Assembly: GCA_026394195.1 (NCBI GenBank)
Contig: JAPKYS010000055.1
Coordinates: 1-64,000 of the forward strand
Length of the DNA stretch: 64,000 nucleotides
Origin: a bacterium
GTDB lineage: Bacteria; Electryoneota; B3-LCP
Direction: 5' to 3'
Shown: in pieces, positions 1-7,963 of the stretch
Layout: each line of letters opens with the position of its first letter
Numbering within the stretch: the stretch's first letter is position 1
Translations under genes and position numbers: made by a program
The notes under the pieces: generated by a model
Told to the model about the DNA's origin: nothing
The model's database searches: none
What the model saw: the letters and a program-made list of their open reading frames with translations, nothing else

Positions 1-117
1 TCATATTTTATCCCTATTGTCAATTTATAGTACTGTTCAATATAATTTGGCAGACTTATTAAATCAAGAGTTATTTCTACTATTTTACAGGGTCGGTTTT
101 GATTTTGGTGGATGTCA

Positions 118-160
118 TAAAATACAAAGAGGCCATCCCAAAATACTCCGGGACAGCCTC
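118..160 (-). terminator. Rho-independent terminator after the response regulator gene
   Basis: Read on the minus strand, a GAGGCTGTCCC arm pairs with GGGATGGCCTC around a loop of about ten bases, and is followed directly by a T-rich tract (TTTGTATTTT). It lies about 20 bases past the stop of the response regulator gene, so it should end the long leftward envelope operon. The remaining bases 1-117 show no gene that I can support. Confidence 0.75.
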
Positions 161-182
161 TCACTCTATGCAAGTCTTATAA

Positions 183-635
183 TCAAAGCGCTGGAACTTT
201 GGGCGCGGCCGTGCGTCGGGCTCGGTTGCGCCAGTAGGCGCGCTCGATAACCATCAGAACCTCTTCGAATCGAAACGGTTTGGGTAAATACTCTTCCGCT
301 CCCTGCGCCAACGCCTCCCGAATGGTAAATTCCTGACTGAACCCTGTCATGACCACCACAGCGGTATCCGGATAGATCTGTTTGATGGTCTTCAGTAATG
401 AGAACCCGTCCACCTTCGGCATCTTGATATCGGTGACGACGACGTCGAATTGATTCAGCGCCAGCTTTTGCAAGGCGACCTCACCGTCTTCGGCTGTTTC
501 TGCGTTCTGAGTGTAATCCCCCAGAAGTTCGGAAAGCAGATCGCGAATGTACTTTTCATCATCGACGATCAGGACGCTGAGCCGATTAAGCTTGGTCTGC
601 GGAGATTCTTTTTCGGCGGTTTGCAGTGCGATCAT
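183..635 (-). CDS. Single-domain response regulator (CheY-like receiver)
   Basis: A 150-residue protein made almost entirely of one receiver domain (about residues 20-140), with no DNA-binding or enzymatic output domain. The acidic pair Asp25/Asp26, phospho-acceptor Asp69 (in VVVTDIKMP), the switch Thr97 and Lys119 (in LPKPF) are all present, so it should accept phosphate from a histidine kinase and signal by protein contact. It is the last gene of the leftward operon and overlaps the preceding thioesterase gene by 50 bases in another frame, which implies coupled translation. No kinase is adjacent; the nearest one in the window is next to gyrA about 47 kb away. Its target is unknown; Spo0F- or CheY-like relay or motility roles are possible. 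Confidence 0.9.
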   Translation of the reverse strand: MIALQTAEKESPQTKLNRLSVLIVDDEKYIRDLLSELLGDYTQNAETAEDGEVALQKLALNQFDVVVTDIKMPKVDGFSLLKTIKQIYPDTAVVVMTGFSQEFTIREALAQGAEEYLPKPFRFEEVLMVIERAYWRNRARRTAAPKVPAL

Positions 636-1083
636 CGGTGTGTCGGGTTATTTCAGCTTGTTTTAGGATATCCTTCAATTCCGATGGCATGCGGCGCGGT
701 TTTCCGCTTGCATCAGTCCAACAATGTTCCGTGTAGCCTTCCACAATCGGGGCTTTTAGCCCCTCTCTGAAAATCTGATATTCGAATCGGATCCGCGTCT
801 CGGTGAAGAACCCCACCCGCCCCTGCACCGTCAACAGGTCATCGTATCTGGCGCTCTGACGGTACCGGCAATGCGCTTCTAACACCACCAGCAGGTAGCC
901 CTCCTGTTCAATCTGCAGGTAGGGTTTCCATACTCGACGGATCAGCTCAGTGCGGCAAGATTCGAAAAATAACAAATAATTGGCGTGGTAAACAATCCCC
1001 ATCCGGTCCGTATCCGCGTAACGGACTCGAACCTGGACCTGCTGAAGATTTGCGTAATCTTCGCTATTTTTATGCTCTGTCAT
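586..1083 (-). CDS. Acyl-CoA thioesterase, YbgC/4-hydroxybenzoyl-CoA thioesterase family
   Basis: A 165-residue hotdog-fold protein. The N-terminal motif RYADTDRMGIVYHANY (about residues 21-36) is the signature of the YbgC/FadM type, with Asp24/Asp26 and His33 at the positions used for thioester hydrolysis in the family. Members hydrolyse short- or medium-chain or aromatic acyl-CoA or acyl-ACP in the cytoplasm; the substrate cannot be told here. The C-terminal 25 residues are basic and longer than typical YbgC (about 135 residues); they overlap the start of the following response regulator gene. The gene lies downstream of accA, which fits a lipid context, though a gap of about 220 bases with a strong hairpin separates them. 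There is no tolQRA cluster, so the classical ybgC-tol context is absent. Confidence 0.85.
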   Translation of the reverse strand: MTEHKNSEDYANLQQVQVRVRYADTDRMGIVYHANYLLFFESCRTELIRRVWKPYLQIEQEGYLLVVLEAHCRYRQSARYDDLLTVQGRVGFFTETRIRFEYQIFREGLKAPIVEGYTEHCWTDASGKPRRMPSELKDILKQAEITRHTDDRTANRRKRISADQA

Positions 1084-1226
1084 GCGATGAGTTGCGGTAA
1101 GGTAAACTTGAAAGGTTAAACAATCAAGATTTTTCGGTGATTATTTTAGGTCTTCGGAATCTTCGGACAGACGCGGGAAAAACGTGCACAGTCCTGACAT
1201 AGCACTTGAGGTTTGCGCCGGTGAAG

Positions 1227-1263
1227 ATATAGAGTGTCAGATCTGAGATCTAACACTCTATAT
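1227..1263. repeat. Perfect 11-bp inverted repeat between accA and the thioesterase gene
   Basis: ATATAGAGTGT at 1227-1237 is perfectly complementary to ACACTCTATAT at 1253-1263. The 15-base loop itself carries two AGATCT palindromes. Neither side has a T-run, so it is not a standard intrinsic terminator. It may be an operator, an mRNA processing or attenuation hairpin, or a Rho-dependent end of the accA message. Confidence 0.6.
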
Positions 1264-1302
1264 TGGGTGCCAATTTTCTATTGAATCAACCGATAGTATA
1301 GT

Positions 1303-2265
1303 CTATTTCTTTTCCCATACGCCTACTTTCATGAATCGTTCCCGGCGCAGTCGGCAGAGTTCTTCCCCTGGGGTCTTCTGCAGTTCTGTCAGATGCTTCT
1401 TCAATACCTTTCGGACGTTTTCAGCCGTGGTGTCGGGGTCGCGATGAGCGCCGCCCAAAGGTTCGGGAATGACTTCGTCGATCAATTTCATCCCTTTAAG
1501 GTCGCTGGCTGTGACTTTCATCGCTTCGGCTGCCCTGGGGGCTTCCGACGAGTCCCGGTACAGAATGGATGCGCATCCTTCCGGAGAAATCACCGAGTAG
1601 ATCGAGTTCTCTAACATCAGAACTCGGTCGGCGATCCCGATCGCCAGCGCTCCTCCCGACCCACCTTCCCCCAATACAACCGCGATAAACGGCACCCTTA
1701 GATTAGCCATCGCCATGAGGTTTCCGGCGATGGCTTCTGCCTGACCACGTTCTTCGGCTCCCAAACCCGGATAGGCTCCGGGAGTATCGATAAAGCTGAT
1801 GATCGGTTTGGAGAAGTGATCTGCTAACTGCATCAGCCGCCGGGCTTTCCGATACCCTTCAGGGTTGGGCATTCCAAAATTGCGGTAGAGATTATCCTTG
1901 GTGCCCCGCCCCTTTTGATGGCCCATGACGAAAACTGATACACCTTCAAAAGTTCCAAATCCGCAGATTATGGCAGGATCGTCGCCGTAGGAACGATCAC
2001 CATGAAGCTCGATGAAATCGGTGAAAATCCGGTTCAAGTAATCGAGCGTATAAGGTCGGTCGGGGTGGCGAGCCATCTGCACCCTCTGCCAGCGGGTTAG
2101 GGAACTGTAGATCTCAGAGCGCAATTTGCCCGCTTTTTTCTCCAACCGGGTAATCTCATCGTCCAATCCGAGCTGGCTGGTTCCGGAAAGCGCCTTCATT
2201 TCAGCGATTTTCTTTTCCAGGTCCAGAATCGGTTTTTCAAAATCTAACGCAACCCTTTCGTGCAT
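1303..2265 (-). CDS. accA: Acetyl-CoA carboxylase carboxyltransferase subunit alpha
   Basis: A 320-residue protein, the normal bacterial AccA length. It carries the family landmarks GHQKGRGTKDN (about residue 115), FIDTPGAYPG (about 158), the oxyanion-hole region GEGGSGGALAIG (about 199) and SVISPEGCASILYRD (about 225). The N-terminal 60 residues are the usual helical segment. With AccD it transfers the carboxyl group from biotin to acetyl-CoA to make malonyl-CoA, the first step of fatty acid synthesis, in the cytoplasm. accB, accC and accD are not in the window. It starts 8 bases after the stop of the GT2 fusion gene, so it is co-transcribed with the glycan operon, which is an unusual place for accA. 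Confidence 0.97.
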   Translation of the reverse strand: MHERVALDFEKPILDLEKKIAEMKALSGTSQLGLDDEITRLEKKAGKLRSEIYSSLTRWQRVQMARHPDRPYTLDYLNRIFTDFIELHGDRSYGDDPAIICGFGTFEGVSVFVMGHQKGRGTKDNLYRNFGMPNPEGYRKARRLMQLADHFSKPIISFIDTPGAYPGLGAEERGQAEAIAGNLMAMANLRVPFIAVVLGEGGSGGALAIGIADRVLMLENSIYSVISPEGCASILYRDSSEAPRAAEAMKVTASDLKGMKLIDEVIPEPLGGAHRDPDTTAENVRKVLKKHLTELQKTPGEELCRLRRERFMKVGVWEKK

Positions 2266-2273
2266 AGATTCAC

Positions 2274-3917
2274 CTACTTCTTGAAAATGATCCCCCGTTT
2301 GCTCGATCGGAAAGCAGGCAATGAGGAAACTTCCATGCGCAGCAGAGTGATCTCATCATCCCCTTGGCGCTGTAGATTGGGAGCAATTCTGAAGTTCAAA
2401 TTTCGGTCGTTCAACGATTGGATAATTCTGATGATACTTTCATAGGAAACTGCAGCGGTGGAAAAAATAAGTTCCTGAATGTTTTGCCCCGCAACGATGT
2501 GCTTGATATCCTCCACCGTACCGAATACCGGTATCCCGGATATAATCCGACCGGCGCCTTCATCCGTTACGTCCACAAAACCGACCGGTTCAAGATCAAA
2601 GTCGGCTGATCCTGCCAGGAGTTCGGCGATGCGTTGTCCCAGATCTTCTGTACCCACGATCAACGCCCGGCGTTTCAAGATGTGGTGCATCCCCGGTCTT
2701 TGTTTTCTGCCTAAATAGATCCGCAGCGCAGTTCGCCACCCGGGCATGGCGACCATCATCCCCAGAGCGAATCCCATTACGACCAACCTTGAGAACGCCC
2801 ACTGGACGATAAAGTAGGTAAAAGCGGCTGAAATGCTGCCGGCAATTGTGGCTGCAGCTAATGACGATCTGAGTGAATATTTCTTATTCCCATATATATG
2901 AAAATAGAGACCGCAAAGAAAATAAAAAATGGAATAAATGCTGTTGACCATCAGGACGTCGACGTTGAAGCCAGCTTCGCCAAATCGAATCGTTCTGCCG
3001 GTATAGATGAGCAAATTCAACAGCAGTATATCGAGCGCCGGCGGGCTGATCTTCTGGAGGAGTTCAAGCACTTTCCTTTCCGCCCCGTGAAGAAAAAATC
3101 CCAGATTCACCAACATCAAAGCCATTCCTGAGACCTGGTCTTTCAGGTTCTTTTCCACGAAGAGGCGCATGGCATTCTGAAAGTGGTACTGGTAATTAAC
3201 ATTCGATCGGCGTGTGCTCTCCCCCTTGAAGTGTACAATGCGAGTGCTGGGATCGTACAGAATCCGGTAACCCTTCTTCCTGATCCGGTAGCATAAATCG
3301 AGATCCTCGCCGTACATGAAATAATCGGGATCGAAACCTCCCAGTTCATCCAGCAAGCTGCGTCGAGCCATAATACAACTGCCGCTCAAGGCTTCGACGT
3401 CGTGTTCCTGATCAGGATCGAGATACGTCAGCAAATAACGATTGAAAAAGGGGCTTTTGGGAAATAGCGCCGAGAGACCGGTCAAGTAACTGAAGGAGGC
3501 CCAGGGTGTGGGAAACCCGCGCATGCTGCGCGGTTCGAATTGTCCGTCCGGTTTGATGATCTTGGGACCGATGGCGCCCACGTCAGGTGAAGACTGTAAT
3601 CGCGTCCACAGCGCTTTTAAGGTATCTTCCTGGATAAACGCATCGGGATTCAGAATAAGTACCGCATCACCTTCGGCTACGGCAAAACCCTGATTGTTTG
3701 CTCTGCCGAAGCCGACATTATCATCATTGGCAATCAGGGTCACTTCGGGGTAGCGCTCGCGGATCATCGCCGCAGATCCGTCTTCGGATGCGTTGTCCAC
3801 GACCACGATCTTGACCTGAAACCCGACGGAAGCGCGCTGGATAGACTGAAGGCAGTGGTTCAGGAAGGATTTTACATTGTAGCTGACGATAACAACAGTA
3901 ATATCAATTTGCGACAT
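2274..3917 (-). CDS. Family 2 glycosyltransferase fused to a membrane and Rossmann-fold (CoA_binding_3-like) region
   Basis: A 547-residue protein in three parts. Residues 1-260 are a GT2 domain of the rhamnosyltransferase (WbbL-like) type: VVIVSYN at 8-14, DNASEDGS at 41-48, LNPDA at 89-93 in the position of the DXD motif, and GEDLDL at 203-208. Residues about 295-395 hold four hydrophobic spans. Residues about 412-530 look like the nucleotide-binding domain that precedes the catalytic part of polyprenyl-phosphate sugar-1-phosphate transferases (RALIVGTEDLGQRIAELL at 417-434, then GFVDV and GIPVFGTVED). The catalytic Bac_transf domain itself is missing; the protein ends at a lysine tail. It could be a self-anchored glycosyltransferase with a regulatory Rossmann module. 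The GT2 part is confident; the role of the C-terminal half is inference. It sits 3 bases after the mannose synthase-like gene. Confidence 0.85.
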   Translation of the reverse strand: MSQIDITVVIVSYNVKSFLNHCLQSIQRASVGFQVKIVVVDNASEDGSAAMIRERYPEVTLIANDDNVGFGRANNQGFAVAEGDAVLILNPDAFIQEDTLKALWTRLQSSPDVGAIGPKIIKPDGQFEPRSMRGFPTPWASFSYLTGLSALFPKSPFFNRYLLTYLDPDQEHDVEALSGSCIMARRSLLDELGGFDPDYFMYGEDLDLCYRIRKKGYRILYDPSTRIVHFKGESTRRSNVNYQYHFQNAMRLFVEKNLKDQVSGMALMLVNLGFFLHGAERKVLELLQKISPPALDILLLNLLIYTGRTIRFGEAGFNVDVLMVNSIYSIFYFLCGLYFHIYGNKKYSLRSSLAAATIAGSISAAFTYFIVQWAFSRLVVMGFALGMMVAMPGWRTALRIYLGRKQRPGMHHILKRRALIVGTEDLGQRIAELLAGSADFDLEPVGFVDVTDEGAGRIISGIPVFGTVEDIKHIVAGQNIQELIFSTAAVSYESIIRIIQSLNDRNLNFRIAPNLQRQGDDEITLLRMEVSSLPAFRSSKRGIIFKK

Positions 3918-3920
3918 GAT

Positions 3921-4661
3921 CTATAATTTTCCGAGCAGGCTTTGGAGTTTCAACCTCCAGACCATCCACATGGCTTCTCGAACGATTTTAGAGGACATTT
4001 TGGATTTGCCGTCAGCCCTTTCCGTAAAGACAATCGGTATCTCTATTACTTTGAAGTCCTTCAACCAGGCACGGAAGGTCATCTCGATCTGAAAGCTGTA
4101 TCCATTCGAATGAACCCGATCCAGGTCGATCGCTTCCAGCACCCGGCGGCGAAAACACTTGAATCCGCCGGTCGGGTCCTTGGTCGGCAGGCCGGTAATC
4201 GCTCGGGTGTAAATCGAGGCTCCATACGAGAGCAGCAGCCGCTGCAACGGCCAATTGATCACGTTCACCCCCTTGACGTAGCGCGAACCCAACACCAAAT
4301 CGGCATCTTGTATTGCCGTTAGAAATTGAGGTAGAACCGTAGGGCTATGGGAAAAATCTGCGTCCATTTCGATCACGTAGGCGAAATCTCTCTGCAGCGC
4401 GTATTTGAATCCGGCAACGTAGGCGGTCCCAAGCCCCATTTTCCCGGGCCGCTGCATTAAGTGCACTCGGGAGCCGAATTGCTCCTGCAGGCGCTTCACC
4501 TGTTCCGCTGTGCCGTCGGGTGAATTATCATCAACGATCAATATATCGAACTGTTCACCCTGCTTTAGAACTTCCGGTAGGATTTTGCTGATGTTCTCAA
4601 TCTCGTTGTAAGTCGGCATGACCACCAGAGCGCGCTCTGGGGTCGCGGGTGTTTCGTTCAT
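3921..4661 (-). CDS. Polyprenyl-phosphate mannose/glucose synthase-like glycosyltransferase (GT2)
   Basis: A 246-residue soluble-type GT2 of the dolichol-phosphate mannose synthase group: VVMPTYNEIENI near the N-terminus, VDDNSPDGT near residue 43, the metal/nucleotide motif EMDADFSHSP near 98, GSRYVKG, and the acceptor-side motif DPTGGFKCFRR. It has no C-terminal membrane domain, like Ppm1/DPM1 rather than GtrB. Expected reaction: GDP-mannose (or UDP-sugar) plus undecaprenyl phosphate gives a lipid-linked monosaccharide at the inner face of the cytoplasmic membrane. Such donors feed GT-C enzymes, and a DUF2723 GT-C-like protein is encoded in the same operon. Its start overlaps the stop of the preceding reductase gene by four bases, so the two are translationally coupled. 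Confidence 0.9.
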   Translation of the reverse strand: MNETPATPERALVVMPTYNEIENISKILPEVLKQGEQFDILIVDDNSPDGTAEQVKRLQEQFGSRVHLMQRPGKMGLGTAYVAGFKYALQRDFAYVIEMDADFSHSPTVLPQFLTAIQDADLVLGSRYVKGVNVINWPLQRLLLSYGASIYTRAITGLPTKDPTGGFKCFRRRVLEAIDLDRVHSNGYSFQIEMTFRAWLKDFKVIEIPIVFTERADGKSKMSSKIVREAMWMVWRLKLQSLLGKL

Positions 4662-5620
4662 CTGGACTTTCCTCCGGGAGCTTCCTGAAGCTGCCTTAAT
4701 TGCGCCTTATATTCATCAAGGCCGCGATCGACGTCGCGTGGGTAAAACAGCAATTCCACCTTGATTTTATCAAGAGAGAATGACGAATCAGCAGGGCGTG
4801 GCGAAGCCTGGTTCAGATCCTTCGTTTTTATCGGTTCGATACGGTCCGGATCTTCATCAAATGTAACGGCAATTTTTCTGGCAAAGTCGTAGCGGCTGAT
4901 CGATTCGCTGCCGGAGATATGGTAGATTCCCTGCCGCTGCAACTGCACAATCCGGGCGATTCCGGTCGCAAGATCATCTGCTAAGGTGGGCGTCCCGATT
5001 TGATCTGTGACGATGGGGATAGAGCCCTGTTCCTGCAGGCGTCCGACAATAAAGTTCACGAAATTGAGCCGTATGTTCCGAGCCACACCGTAGAGCACCT
5101 GGGTTCTGACGATGGTATGAACTACGTCGGCGCCTCTGATCGCATTCTCGGAAGCCAGCTTCGATTTGCCGTAGAATCCTAAAGGCTTGGTGACGTCAGT
5201 TTCCTTATACGGTGGACAGGTCCCGTCGAAAACATAGTCACTGGAAATGTGGATGAGATGAGCTTTGATTTTCTGGGCTGCTCTGATCAAATTTTCGACC
5301 GCCAACACATTCACTCTCCAGCAATGATCCCGCTCGTTTTCACAGCGATCGACGGCGGTCATGGCGGCAGTATTGATGATAAATCGCGGAGCAGTCTCGA
5401 TGACTGCATCGATCAATTCATTGCGCTTGGTAATATCCAAAAGTCGATATTCGAACGAAGGTCCCGATAACATGGTTTCGGGCGAAATATCGAATCCGAT
5501 TACTGTGTTGGTCGGGGAGAGCAGCCGGTGCAGCTTCTGTCCGAGTAGTCCATGGCAACCGGTAATCAGGATGCGCTCGCCGTAAGGTAGAAACCTCTGC
5601 AGGACGTCTTCTGCGTACAT
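4658..5620 (-). CDS. NAD(P)-dependent sugar reductase, RfbD (dTDP-4-dehydrorhamnose reductase) family
   Basis: An extended short-chain dehydrogenase of 320 residues: Rossmann glycine motif ITGCHGLLGQ near the N-terminus, the NTAAMTAVD segment, HISSDYVFDG, and the catalytic pair in YGKSKLASE. Family members reduce dTDP-4-dehydro-L-rhamnose in the last step of dTDP-rhamnose synthesis; rfbA, rfbB and rfbC are not in the window, so other 4-keto sugars remain possible. I place the start at the ATG at 5620 rather than the ATG at 5656 because AAGGAG lies five bases before it; the longer form would add 12 residues and overlap the purE stop. It fits the rhamnosyltransferase-like GT2 genes nearby. Confidence 0.88.
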   Translation of the reverse strand: MYAEDVLQRFLPYGERILITGCHGLLGQKLHRLLSPTNTVIGFDISPETMLSGPSFEYRLLDITKRNELIDAVIETAPRFIINTAAMTAVDRCENERDHCWRVNVLAVENLIRAAQKIKAHLIHISSDYVFDGTCPPYKETDVTKPLGFYGKSKLASENAIRGADVVHTIVRTQVLYGVARNIRLNFVNFIVGRLQEQGSIPIVTDQIGTPTLADDLATGIARIVQLQRQGIYHISGSESISRYDFARKIAVTFDEDPDRIEPIKTKDLNQASPRPADSSFSLDKIKVELLFYPRDVDRGLDEYKAQLRQLQEAPGGKSR

Positions 5621-5655
5621 TGTCACTCCTTCGCAGGTGAATACCGCTGAATCCA

Positions 5656-6156
5656 TCAGCGAGATCCTCCGGTCTTATCTGCCTCGCTCAGCTGGCTCCC
5701 CATTTGACGGAATTCGTCCAACTTCCGCCGGATTACGGGGTCATGCAAAGCCAGGATGCGCGCGCTCAGACAAGCGGCATTGATCGCTCCCGCCTTTCCG
5801 ATGGTCGTCACGGCTACGGGCACTCCAGCCGGCATTTGTACGCTGGAAAGCAGCGCATCCAGCCCTCCCAGAGTAGAGTTCGACAGGGGGATGGCGATAA
5901 TCGGCAAAAGGCTGTGAGCCGCACAGGCTCCAGCCAGGTGAGCCGCCATACCAGCCGCAGCTACAATCAGTGAGAATCCCTGGTCTGCCGCTCCTCTGGC
6001 AAGCTCGGCGGTTACCTCCGGGTGGCGGTGCGCTGAAGCTACCTGCCACACGCCTTCGATACCGAAAAAATCCAGATAGGCTTGCATGGCCGACAAGGTC
6101 TCCCGGTCAGATTCGCTGCCCATGAGGATGAGGATTTTCGGGGGTTTATGCTGCAT
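5656..6156 (-). CDS. purE: N5-carboxyaminoimidazole ribonucleotide mutase (PurE)
   Basis: A class I PurE of 166 residues: MGSESDRE near the N-terminus, SAHRHPE (family consensus SAHRTP) about 30 residues later, the AAAGMAAHLAG loop, and a C-terminal segment AACLSARILAL. It moves the carboxyl group of N5-CAIR to C4 to give CAIR in purine synthesis. The ATG at 6156 has AGGATGG just upstream and fits the family N-terminus better than the GTG at 6180, so I use it. purK is not adjacent, which is unusual because N5-CAIR mutases normally depend on it. The gene is embedded in the envelope operon between a methyltransferase and a sugar reductase. The LarB homologue at 35.1-35.9 kb is a distant relative of this fold. 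Confidence 0.95.
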   Translation of the reverse strand: MQHKPPKILILMGSESDRETLSAMQAYLDFFGIEGVWQVASAHRHPEVTAELARGAADQGFSLIVAAAGMAAHLAGACAAHSLLPIIAIPLSNSTLGGLDALLSSVQMPAGVPVAVTTIGKAGAINAACLSARILALHDPVIRRKLDEFRQMGSQLSEADKTGGSR

Positions 6157-6188
6157 GGATTGACCATCCTGTTCTCGCACGTCCGAAT

Positions 6189-7145
6189 CTATACCTTCTC
6201 AAATATATATAAACACGAAGAGCCCCATGCGGGTTTCATGCCGGCCAAAAAACTCAGCGACCCGATCATCAAACCACGAGCGGCGCGCAACATTCGGATC
6301 CAGCCTCTTGACCAGCTCATTTCCGAAAGCAGGCAATGATAGAATGGGTCCAGCGGCAGCGAATACGTTCTGCGCCAGCGCAATCCCAGGGGCTCCAGTA
6401 AAGCTGCCAAATCATCCCGGCGGAAGTGATAAAGATGCCGGGGGGCATCCCAGGCGACCCAGAATGGACCGTAAATGCGCGCTTCGAGCGAAAAGGGGTT
6501 GGGCAGTGCGATGGCTATTCGTCCACCAGGCTTCAAAACTGCTGCCATCCGAGCGGCGGTTTTCTGCAATCGGGGTAGATGTTCCAGTGAGTGCCAGAGA
6601 GTTATCAGCTCAAAGCGCTCGTCAATCTCGAGCTGATCTGCAGGATCTCCCACGCGAACCTGACAGCCGGATTCAGAGGCGATTCGTGCAGCTTCACGGT
6701 CGAGTTCGATCCCCTGAACCATCCAGCCGGAGGCTTTCATGGCACATAGAAATTCGCCGGTGCCGCAGCCGACGTCGAGTAATGCGCCTGTCGTGATGCC
6801 CCGACTTACTCTCTTGATTTTCCACCGGATCATCATGGGTCTGACCCAGCGGAATAAGGCGCCAACCAGGCCGCCTCCCCGGCGGCGGTGCGGATCATAG
6901 CTTGTAGTGCAGTAATAATCAGGAAGTTTTTCGGGAGCCGGCCTCGGGTTTAAATAGAGAAAACCGCAGGAGGCACAGGTTACAATAGCAAAGCAGGCTC
7001 CCTGCGGTCTTGGGTTTCCTCTGTGTGCTGAAGGGTCGAGTCGATCGCTTACAGCAGCATGTCTTCGGAACGAGGTCTCTCCGCAGATGGGGCAGGGGAG
7101 CGATTCAAATCCCGGAGGCAGCTCTGCCGCTGAGGCATGATCCAT
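6189..7145 (-). CDS. Class I SAM-dependent methyltransferase with N-terminal zinc-binding motif
   Basis: A 318-residue protein. The first 70 residues hold two cysteine pairs (CPICGETSF and CASCGFLYLNP), the zinc-ribbon-like head typical of surface-polysaccharide methyltransferases of the Methyltransf_23/13 type. Motif I, LLDVGCGTGEFL, lies near residue 120, followed by GIELD and the post-motifs LWHSLEHL and LKPGGRIAIALPNP. The C-terminal 70 residues include a hydrophobic stretch. Context in a glycan operon suggests methylation of a nucleotide sugar or a polysaccharide end, but this is inference. It ends 32 bases before the purE start and begins one base past the end of the beta-barrel gene, so it belongs to the same transcript. 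Confidence 0.85.
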   Translation of the reverse strand: MDHASAAELPPGFESLPCPICGETSFRRHAAVSDRLDPSAHRGNPRPQGACFAIVTCASCGFLYLNPRPAPEKLPDYYCTTSYDPHRRRGGGLVGALFRWVRPMMIRWKIKRVSRGITTGALLDVGCGTGEFLCAMKASGWMVQGIELDREAARIASESGCQVRVGDPADQLEIDERFELITLWHSLEHLPRLQKTAARMAAVLKPGGRIAIALPNPFSLEARIYGPFWVAWDAPRHLYHFRRDDLAALLEPLGLRWRRTYSLPLDPFYHCLLSEMSWSRGWIRMLRAARGLMIGSLSFLAGMKPAWGSSCLYIFEKV

Positions 7146-7146
7146 A

Positions 7147-7932
7147 CTACTTCCAGGCGTTTGCCGGTTCGAAGTAGATTCTCAAGCCCACTTCAGCGAA
7201 TGGACCTGAGTAGTTCGTCTCGAAGGTATTGTATGATTCCGGCCAATAGGCTATTTCACCTTCTTTGTGAGTTCCGTTGGCGTCCTGGATCTCACGGAAG
7301 AATTTGAAGCGGCTCACGGCTGCATAGCGGAAGCCGCCGCCGAGGCGCAGAGCGATTGCATCACTCAGGAATAACTCCGCCCCCACAGTTCCCAAAACTC
7401 CGAAGGAACGTCCATGAGCACCGTAGAACGAATCACCGTATAGAGCATCCGCGCCGGCAGTCGACTCGCGATCCAGGCTGGCCAGATAGAATGCGGGACC
7501 CGCCCCGAACTGGAGATTCAACCTGTCGGAGATGTTCCAGTAGTAATTGGCTGTAACGAACAGCTCGACCGCGCTGGTAAAGATCCGGCCGTACTGTGCC
7601 TGGTTGGCGTTGTTGACTGCAATGGCGGTGGCGCTGTCTGAGCTCAGCACGTTCAGACCAACATGGAAGGCAAAGTACTCCTCAGTCTTATAGAGTACAG
7701 AAATACCACCTCCCAGAGCTCCTTGAGATTTGTTGTACTCTTTTTGGGTGTAGCCGCTGGTTCCGAAAAAATCCTTGGCAAAGTTGTTCGGATCCGTATT
7801 GTCAAGATAAATTCCGTAACCGCCGCGTAATTCGATGCCATATTGGTGTGGGAAATCACCTGCCCACGCGGTAGAACCTATGCTTAGCAGGCAAATCAAC
7901 GCTAAAGCGGCCAACCCTTGAATTTTGCGCAT
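7147..7932 (-). CDS. Outer-membrane beta-barrel protein of unknown function
   Basis: Starting at the ATG at 7932, which has AGGAGGAGGA immediately upstream, the protein is 261 residues with a clear signal peptide (MRKIQGLAALALICLL, cleavage after STAWA). The mature part shows alternating hydrophobic/polar strands rich in Gly, Tyr and Phe (ELRGGYGIYL, LQFGAGPAFYLASL, ALRLGGGFRYA) and ends in an aromatic-containing strand (EVGLRIYFEP), as in 8- to 10-stranded OmpW/OmpX-like barrels. The upstream 35 residues that the open frame would allow overlap the GT2 gene and carry no signal sequence, so they are rejected. No specific family is recognised; a small surface barrel accompanying glycan export genes is the best description. 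Confidence 0.8.
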   Translation of the reverse strand: MRKIQGLAALALICLLSIGSTAWAGDFPHQYGIELRGGYGIYLDNTDPNNFAKDFFGTSGYTQKEYNKSQGALGGGISVLYKTEEYFAFHVGLNVLSSDSATAIAVNNANQAQYGRIFTSAVELFVTANYYWNISDRLNLQFGAGPAFYLASLDRESTAGADALYGDSFYGAHGRSFGVLGTVGAELFLSDAIALRLGGGFRYAAVSRFKFFREIQDANGTHKEGEIAYWPESYNTFETNYSGPFAEVGLRIYFEPANAWK

Positions 7933-7963
7933 TCCTCCTCCTGTATTCGGCGTCATGATATGT

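Noticed and set aside
17..250. 77-residue open frame at the left edge, plus strand
   Set aside because: It crosses the terminator and the 3' end of the response regulator gene, and has no Shine-Dalgarno sequence or recognisable motif.
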